NCBI GenBank assembly: GCA_946902875.1
Contig: OX336338.1
Location: 12,205,971 to 12,269,970 of the forward strand
Direction of reading: 5' to 3'
DNA length: 64,000 nucleotides
Source: Nematopogon swammerdamellus
Taxonomy: Eukaryota > Arthropoda > Insecta > Lepidoptera > Adelidae
Each line of letters starts with the position of its first letter. Position 1 is the first letter of the stretch. The notes beneath the pieces were generated by a model that saw nothing but the letters and a program-made list of their open reading frames with translations, made no database searches and had not been told where the DNA came from. Shown here in pieces: positions 56,499 through 64,000 of the stretch. Made by a program: the position numbers and the translations under genes.

Positions 56499-58666
56499 CG
56501 AGTACATCAATAGCAAAAAATAACTAAAAAAAAACTGTGAAATAAAAAAAAAAGTTTTAAAAAACATAAAACCGACTTCCTAAAAAAAGTAAAACTAAAA
56601 AACTATTTAAAATAAAAATATAAAAACCGCCTTCAAAAATATATGAAATAAAAACCTAAAAAAAAAAACGAACCCTAGAGTTGAAGGCGGTGCTAAAAAG
56701 GCTACACAAATCACAAAGGATATTATCATCCGCTCATGTTTTCTTTCATGCATCATTTTGCTTGCTTTAGCACCGCCTTCAACTCTAGGGTTCGTTTTTT
56801 TTTTTAGGTTTTTATTTCATATATTTTTGAAGGCGGTTTTTATATTTTTATTTTAAATAGTTTTTTAGTTTTACTTTTTTTAGGAAGTCGGTTTTATGTT
56901 TTTTAAAACTTTTTTTTTTATTTCACAGTTTTTTTTTAGTTATTTTTTGCTATTGATGTACTCGCTTTCCAATCCGATCTTGACCCAATTAAAATAGGAC
57001 CACGTCAGCTTCGATAGCTCAGTGGTGCAGACAGTCAACTGTCGCTATTGAATTTTAAGCAACGCTGGGTGCGGTCAGTGCTTAGATGGGTGACCGCTGA
57101 CCGTTGGAGGCTGACCAAGGTTCGGATTCCTCGTAAAACTGTAAGTCCCTTCCCTCGTAATTTTACTTGGTGGTAGGGTTTAACCTTCCCGGGTTGGTAC
57201 CACCGCACTGAATTAAACGTCGGTCGAAACGGCTATGTAAATAGTTTGTGTTTTCCGACCAGTTCAGTGTAGTCAGCACGATCAAAGGGGGAAGCACTGA
57301 CATGGCACTGGTGTTATGGGCTGACATCACGGACGTTGTAGGTGATGTTGCAGAACTTAGTAGAATGGACAGACATAAACGTGTTACGGAAGCCTACTTT
57401 TATTATAAAATAACCGTCGGAGGACCTTGGTTGAAAATTGTAAAATTTAGTAGAACGGATAGACATGCATATGTTACGGAACCCTACATTCATTTTGCAG
57501 AACTTAGTAGAATGGACAGACATAAACGTGTTACGGAACCCTACTTAACAGTTGCACTCCGGGAGTGCCGGCAGATCCCGTGCCACTCTAACTTAACCCT
57601 TAACGCAATGACTTAAGGTTTCATTTTAAAAATGACGCTGACGCGATGTCGCGAGTTATACATTTTTACCCACCTAAAAAAGTGCCAAGAGCCGCTAAAG
57701 AAGTTTTCACTTCAAAAACCTCAGGGTTATCCCCTTTCAAATAAAAAAAAAAAGAATTTTCAAAATCGGCCCACAATTGACGGAGTAATCGCGTAACAAA
57801 CATCCAAAAAAAGAAAACATACCGTCGAATTGAGAATCTTTTAGGTCTAAAGTAAATTTCTCGTGAAGACAAATGCAACGAGCCCAAACACGATGGGTTT
57901 ATCATGTGTAGTTTAGGAGTTCCTATGGCCACCTTCTGTCTCCATCATCAAACCAGCTCGATGGTACTCGGTACAGTAGGTACTGGCCAGGTACCATAAT
58001 AAATTAAGCGCCGGTCGGAAAAGATAAAAAAATTTCAAATTTAGAATATTCATGAAACAAGGGTCCGAATATGTATCACTAGTATATCGATTCATGTATT
58101 TCAACAGGACAGAGAAAATTTCAAAATATTAGGTATTTAATACTTTTTAGTTTTTTTTTTTTTTGTTTTTTGGAAATCGGTTTAATATTTTTTAAAACAG
58201 TTTTTATTTCATTCTTTTTAGTAATATTACATAAAAAAGAATAATCGAAATCGAATAATCGAAATCGATTGAAGTGGTACAGAATTATTCGCCATATGTG
58301 TCAGACTGCAAATTGCTGAATAAGTCCACATCACAAATGTTTTGCTGAAGGTAACCACACACCATACTAATTTATCAAACTGAAAATTGCCGAAAACGAC
58401 CACATCACAAGTTTTGCTGAAGGTAACCACACACCATAGTATTATGCTGATTTTTCGAAAACCACTGAACCAATTTCGATAAAATTGAAATGGGACCACC
58501 TCGGAAGTATGACCTAACTAACAAAAAAAGAATTTTCTAAATCGGCCCTCAATTGACGGAGAAATCGTGTTACAAACATACAAAAAAATAAAAATAAAAA
58601 AAAAAATAAAAAAAAAACATACAGACGAATTGAGAACCTCCTCCTTTTTTGGAAGTCGGTTAAAAA
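56499..58666 (+). repeat. 2.1-kb foldback-SINE composite unit, copy 2 (inside mariner)
   Basis: Same unit as 48421-50544 but with a longer left hairpin arm, from 'cgagtacatcaatagc' (56499), matching right-arm sequence up to about 56967. AAAAAG at 56493-56498 and 58664-58669 may be a short target duplication, although the A-runs make this uncertain. Confidence 0.92.
57004..57346 (+). repeat. SINE with tRNA/5S-like head, copy inside unit 2
   Basis: Identical by eye to 48880-49222. Confidence 0.85.
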
Positions 58667-59643
58667 AAGAAAAAATGCAACGAATGCCGCGAAAAAAAAA
58701 TGTGACGTTTATGGACCTAATGCAGTGTCAGTAAGAGTAGCACAAAGTTGGTTTAAAGCGTTTTCAATCCGGGAATTTTGATGTCAAGATGCACCTAGCT
58801 CTGGTCGCCCTGTTACGGATAAAATGGACGCCATTTTTTTAAAAGTGGAGCAAGATCGGCATATGAGTAGTTAAGACGTAGCTTAAGAACTGTAAATTGA
58901 CCACAAAACAGTTTTGACCCATTTGAAGAAAGCTGGGAACACAAAAAAGCTCGATATTTAGGTGCCACACAAGCTCACTGAAAGAAACCTAATGAACCGT
59001 GTACTCATTTTTGCGATTCTTTATTGAGACGTAATGAAACCGAACCGTTTTTGAAGAGATTGATAACTGGTGATGAAAAGTGGATCACGTACGACAAGAA
59101 TGTGCGAAAAAGACTGACACTTCACAGACTGTGGCAAAGTCCCGGTTAACTCGCAATAAGGTGATGTTGTGTGTATGGCGGGATTGGAAGGGCATGTTCA
59201 TTATGAGCTTTTACCGGCAGGCAAAACCATTGATTCAGATCTCTACTGTCAACAACTGATGAGATTAAAGCAAGAAGTTGAGAGAAAGCGGCCGGAATTG
59301 ATCAATAGAAAGGTGTGGTTTTTCATCACGATAACGCAAGACCACACACATCTTTAGCCACTCAGCAAAAATTAATAGAGTTTGACTGGGAGGTGTTAAT
59401 GCATCCGCCATATAGCCCTGACCTTGCACCTTCAGATTTCCACCTGTTCCGGTCTCTTCAGAATTCTTTAGATAGTGTCAGGTTAACATCACGAAAGGAC
59501 TGCGAAAACTACTTGTCGCGTATTTTTAATCAGAAGTCCCAAAATTTCTACAGCAACGGGATCGTGTCACTACCTACAAGATGGCAGAAAGTCAACGAAC
59601 AAAATGGCACATATTTACTATAATTAAAAGTAATTAATTAATT

Positions 59644-59826
59644 AATTAAAACAAGTACAACCTGGGGTTCTTCAAAAGGGGCGTGAAAAGGCTCCTGTTA
59701 GGCCGGCATGGCATTCGCAATCCCCGTGCATCACAGAATGTCCATGGGCATCGTTAGACACCTACTTGTAGGTGAAACGATGCCACATGACGCGCTATCA
59801 ATAAAAAAAAAAAAAAATTAAAATAA
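59644..59826 (+). mobile_element. 5'-truncated LINE 3' end nested in mariner
   Basis: Encodes the last LINE codons 'YNLGFFKRGVKRLLLGRHGI', then the 3'UTR seen at 8505-8620, then a poly-A run (59802-59816). AATTAAAA before (59644-59651) and after (59817-59824) is a probable 8-bp target duplication. Confidence 0.82.
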
Positions 59827-59899
59827 ACTTTGAAAAAAAAATGTCTTGAGTTTTCATTTTTCATATAAAATGCGAAGAAACTTTTTCCCCGACCATAGG

Positions 59900-61680
59900 C
59901 CGGATTTATCGCCGAATGAAATTTATTCCAGGCCATATTATACCCCTTACTATTGTTGTTGTAAATACTTCACATGGTGTTATCTTTTATCGTAATGACG
60001 GTAATTAATAATATTTAAAAAACTCATTAGTGCACACCTAGGTTCCGGACTCTCGCATGAGATAGACCAGTCTGTCTACATATTCTCCCTTCTTTTTGGG
60101 TACTGAACGTCTATTGAAATTTTTCGAACTGCGGTTCCAGCTGTAGCTATTAAGTTTGTTAGTTTTCATAATTATTGTCCGAGTATGTTTTCTGCTTCTA
60201 TAAGATTAGGCCTAACCCATGACATCATTTTTTGCACATGTTAAATGTTTTTTAATATGTTGCTTTATCAAATTGTAGCTTGCTGCCTAACAAAATATTT
60301 GCAAATTCTACCAATTCTCTTATGGTTACATAACTCTTCTCTTCGTTCTCGTGGGCTACAATGATCTGATGTGATCGTAGGTACATTACGCAAATGACAT
60401 ACAATTAATCACTAATAGATTACACGCTATTAAAGTGCCAGCTCTATTTTAAATCTCTGTTTACTTCTACACATGTGACTGTTTGGTTTGTCTTCGGTGT
60501 AATGCCACAGCACGCGTTAAGTATACATACGTAATATTACCTACCTAATATTATTTTAGTCTGTTGAAAATTAAAACAATTTTATTTGATATAGTTTTAG
60601 TTCTATAATTTACTATAAAGGACACTATATATTAGTAATATTACACAGACACAGGTGCACATTCAGTATAATTTAATTTGTGTTTTGTTCATTCAGTCTT
60701 GACGGGTTTACCCGAGAGATAGTACCTACTAAATAAACGCGTCATGGAGTAAGTTACTTTGTTTTATGAAACATTGCGTTTGTAGACTCCATACAAAAAC
60801 TAAATTGACGATTTTTAGAAATATTTTCTGTATGTATATGTTCCCCCATAACTCTTTATATACATAAAAAATGTAAAATATATAAGTGATTATACTAAAT
60901 ACTTGTAAAAATATGTTTAAAAAAATACCCTGGTAAGTTTCTTGTCGGTTCTTCTTCGTGGGTGTAATCGAACCGGATAAAACAAATTGTGACAACTTCG
61001 AGCGCAGTCTAACTGCCATATGAATGATCAATAAACAATACAATACAATACAATATATAAGCGATATGCATATATTATCTAGTCATAAACGAGAGGGAAC
61101 AAAAAGTAAAATACTTATAGTTAATGTATGTACATACCTAACTCCATTATGTTCCTAACATGCCTATTGTACAAAATCTTGACAGAGGGGTGGACAGGCA
61201 GACGAACGTGACGAAACTAAAAGGGTTTCATAAGTAAACACGAGGAAAAGTTTGAATTAATCTTTAGTGTGCACCCAGTGTTTGTAAAGTCGATGTTTTT
61301 GCTGGCGTTACTTACATAGAACAATCATGATCGAGGTGTAGAGGAAATTATTAGTTAGGTAAAGTACATAAGTAAGTATCTAACGATACAATTAGAGTGC
61401 ACGAACGGATACACCACTCCCCCACATCCTCATCTTCGTTCTCGCGTTAGAATTTCATGTAAGTACGAAACATAACCCGAAATAATGTTTCCGGTTGAAA
61501 CCTCAAAAACAACACATCCTTTTCAGCCCACTTACTCCGAGTTATTTCATCGACGAATTTTTCTATTTATTGAAATTATGATTGTTAAACAAATAATTTC
61601 GTGCGCCTGGGTTTCAAAGCAAATAAATAGAAAGCATTCCAATCAATTTGAAAAATAACCAGTAGATTTGGAAAAAAGTA
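59900..61680. other. Intergenic, AT-rich; no gene recognised
   Basis: Small repeat remnants only (for example 60960-61040 with 'atacaatacaatacaata'). No exon or domain found on either strand. Confidence 0.45.
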
Positions 61681-61689
61681 AGCCGTGAC

Positions 61690-61790
61690 ACACGGACAGA
61701 CAGACAGACAGACAGATACGAGACTGATCGTGATGCTATAAGGGTTCAATTTTTTTTCTATTTTGTGGTACGGAATCATAAAAACTAACA
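61690..61790 (-). repeat. 5' end of the dispersed repeat seen at 3011 and 51755
   Basis: '(cagacaga)n' then 'gtacggaatcataaaaac' in antisense order. Confidence 0.5.
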
Positions 61791-61793
61791 ATT

Positions 61794-62167
61794 ATAACTA
61801 CATACTATAACGTTTAAAAGAGCTGCAATGTTTAAAAGAGCTGCGCGACGAACGTTTAAAAGAGCTGCGCGACGACGTCGCCGTGCAGTCCGGCGGATAC
61901 GGAGCTCTCCGAGATGGGGGTGGTGGTAGCCTACGTGTCTAGTACCACCACCTATCGCTCGTAGCTTGCCTCGCGTCGTCTCGGAGAGCTCCGTAGCCAC
62001 GGCCTGCACCCGCCGGCGTGCTTGGAGGCTTGCCTCCCGCCGCCGGCGGTATTCCGTTTATTATTTTTATATTAATTTTGAGTATATGTGGTGTATTTTT
62101 ATAATCTGTATATTTAAAATTAATGTAAATATGTGAATGTGATAATAAATGAATAATAATAACTACA
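61794..62167 (+). mobile_element. 5'-truncated copy of the GC-rich retroposon, 9-bp target duplication
   Basis: ATAACTACA at 61794-61802 and 62159-62167. From 'ctgcgcgacgacgtcgccgt' to 'gtgataataaatgaataa' it matches the reverse complement of 17263-17555. The 5' end carries three partial repeats of 'gtttaaaagagctgc' not found in the other copy. Confidence 0.85.
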
Positions 62168-62867
62168 ATTAATTGAAATACTTAGCCCTGTCAGTTATCG
62201 CGATATTGTACACGCATTAATCTCTTTTTTTTATACCTAATTACTTAATTATTAACTCAACCTATATTTTCCGTTCGTTTATGTAAAAGGTCAATTTAAA
62301 AAAAATCATAAAAAAAATACACTGCCTAATCAACAAAATGTTATCTCTAATTTATTCCTAGTAGATAATCGGAAGAAATGTTTGGCTAAAGACCACTGAT
62401 AACTGATACAATTGCGAACGACGACTAAGCGCCGAGGGTTCCGTATACATTTCTTATTACCTTCCTCTTTGCATGCCTACATAAAAGAAGGAGGTATTCG
62501 GAACACAATGTCGACGACTAAATTCTTTTTATTCCCTTAGGAAGTCTCATAATTCATTTGAACAAGGGGATTCGGGAAAGCACGGCCGCCATTAAAGAAA
62601 ATTGCCGTCATCTCGGAAGCCACCGAGATTTCGTCTACTTTTAAAGCCAATGAAATCAAGGCTGTATGAAATTCCGTCGCTTTCTGCTTTAAAATCTATT
62701 CATACATCATTTTATGAAGCTGACATAATGTTTCATAGGTAGAATTATCAACCCTATTATTTTTTCCTTTGCGGTCGGCCGTATCTAGGTATGTATCATC
62801 ATGTATCATCATCAGGAGAAGATGCGATCTCTCTAATTTCTACTTTATTTCAACTTGCAGCACTTTA

Positions 62868-63290
62868 AAGCGGCGCGTGGCCGAGTTGGCTTCTCATGCG
62901 AGAGGTCCGAGTTTCGAATCGGTCGGCGTTTACCAATGAGTTTTTTCTGAAGAAAAAATGTACGTGCATACCTACACCTGCTGTTTCACCGTTCAGAACC
63001 GGTGTTTTTTTTATGTAATCCGGTTTGGCTGGCTGAGTCGGAGGGGCCAAAGCACATGCTCCGACCAGCCAATATCACCTCCGAGAAGGTAGGTGGCATA
63101 CCGGAGACTTCCCTGGATTGCTAGCTATACTGGACTAGAGGAGAACACAACCGAGGCAGCTATGCGGTCATCTTACATCCAGTACGGTGGTACTAACCCA
63201 GTCGGCTACAATTTGAGCCTACCACCTAGTAAGGGGCAAGGGAAAAACTGTAGGTCTCTTCCTACCCCATGGCGGTCCAACTAACTCTAA
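62868..63290 (+). repeat. tRNA-derived SINE
   Basis: Head 62870-62930: 'gcgtggccgagttggcttct' (A box) and 'gagtttcgaatcgg' (B box). Then a T-run body and a tail resembling the LINE-type module ('ggtggtactaacccagtcgg', 'cctaccacctagtaag'). Confidence 0.7.
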
Positions 63291-63299
63291 TATCTTCGT

Positions 63300-64000
63300 A
63301 ATAGGTTTTCTTCCAGTTCATCACAATGCTAACGATTTTAATTTAGAAGATTTCCTAACGACAATCCCTCTAGTTGTATTTCCAATTTACATACATGTCG
63401 CTAATATAATGTAATTCCAAAACGGGTGACTGAATGTTATCTAGTAAATGAGTAATACGCGGTCTCGAGTACTTGTGATAAGGCGCGAAGTAGCCACTAT
63501 AGTCTCCACTTTATTGTCTCTTTTGACGGCTATTGCATACCGCCCATAGTACTTAACAGTATTACATATTTTGCGGTGTGGAAATACTTGTATTTATCAC
63601 TTTTCTGCTGTGCAAAATTACTACGCTGCATGCAGCTACGTAATAATATTTTCTGCTATACAGAAGGCGGGCTAATCCCAGAACGCAGTATATTCTAATC
63701 AACCTTAAATACAGCACTTTAGCTATGTTAGGGTGCAGGTTTCAAAAGTACCTACCATGTGGGTACTAAACAGAATAGTGCTAAAAGATAGAATTGGAAC
63801 ATTATTAAGTTTGAGTTGACCCACGACCTTGTTAGAGAAATGCTGGATAATGTAATATTATATGAAAAGATGTGATGTAAGATGGATAATGTAAAATAAT
63901 AAAAACTTGCTAAATGCTAAATGTGTAATGTTATATTAAGAAATTGGCCGAGAAATAGACAAAAAAAGTCGTCGAAATTAATTTAAATGGATGAATTTCG
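63300..64000. other. No feature recognised
   Basis: AT-rich sequence without recognisable gene, repeat family or long ORF. Confidence 0.5.

Larger units (their letters stand above)
56446..59623 (+). pseudogene. mariner transposase interrupted by the foldback unit
   Basis: Starts ATGAGTGAACCTAATGAAGA at 56446 and reads about 18 codons ('EEIRYIFKFYYKK') to the insertion point at 56498. It resumes at 58670 ('KNATNAAKK' region). Catalytic Asps: 'ITGDEKWITY' (about 59065), 'HHDNARPHTS' (about 59320), 'YSPDLAPSDFH' (about 59415); all three are kept. Frameshifts occur near 58800-59170 and 59320. Ends 'EQNGTYLL' at 59621. Non-functional. Confidence 0.88.
56267..59895 (+). mobile_element. Second mariner, carrying two nested insertions
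   Basis: Terminal repeats GGTCGGGGAAAAAGT at 56267 and its reverse complement ending near 59894, with TA next to both ends. Total 3.6 kb: about 1.3 kb of mariner, a 2.16-kb foldback unit (56499-58663) and a LINE tail fragment (59665-59816). Family differs from the mariner at 30027. Confidence 0.9.

Overview
The window is nuclear DNA from an insect, most probably a moth or butterfly (Lepidoptera). The evidence is intron-rich host genes with canonical GT-AG junctions, a classic six-cysteine odorant-binding protein gene, and dispersed repeats of the kind common in lepidopteran genomes (the family ending in a tRNA-like 'acttggccggtttt' tail, mariner, RNase H-bearing LINEs, Penelope). There is no bacterial-style gene organisation, rRNA operon or CRISPR array.

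Host genes. Three genes could be assembled by hand from exon phases. (1) 4025-11045, minus: the 5' part of an ACK/TNK2-family tyrosine kinase, with SAM-like N-terminus and the start of the kinase domain. The gene runs off the left edge. (2) 23666-42683, plus: a complete 11-exon coiled-coil gene whose exon lengths sum to 1671 nt (556 codons plus stop). It resembles the outer dynein arm docking protein ODAD3/CCDC151, so a sperm-flagellum/cilium role is inferred. (3) 45279-54216, minus: a complete six-exon odorant-binding protein gene (137 codons, signal peptide, C1-x27-C2-x3-C3-x36-C4-x8-C5-x8-C6) with a TATA box. Genes 2 and 3 converge.

Repeat landscape, left to right. 1-2640: head-to-head Penelope pair ending in a degenerate hammerhead-like fold. 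3011-3900: an antisense tRNA-tailed repeat and a LINE C-terminus. 5300-12340: SINE tails, hairpin elements, LINE fragments and a long palindrome. 13414-19749: an almost complete I-type LINE (ORF1 gag, ORF2 EN-RT-RNase H, poly-A tail, 12-bp target duplication), itself interrupted by a 0.93-kb GC-rich retroposon with a 10-bp duplication. 19750-23240: foldback and SINE arrays and LINE scraps. The ODAD3-like introns hold a long Jockey/CR1-group LINE (26.64-29.91 kb), a 1288-bp mariner, a 784-bp unknown retroposon with a 14-bp target duplication, palindromic tRNA-like sequence and an inverted (GTCRACTTTT)n array. The OBP introns and upstream region hold a donor-site minisatellite, a hAT-like MITE 4 bp from a splice donor, and one of two nearly identical 2.1-kb foldback units. 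The other copy (offset 8124 bp) sits inside a second mariner at 56267-59895.

No multi-gene defence or metabolic system is visible. The unusual content is layered transposition: target duplications, exon phases and frame continuity let several insertions be ordered and dated relative to each other, and several of these structures touch splice sites or coding frames.
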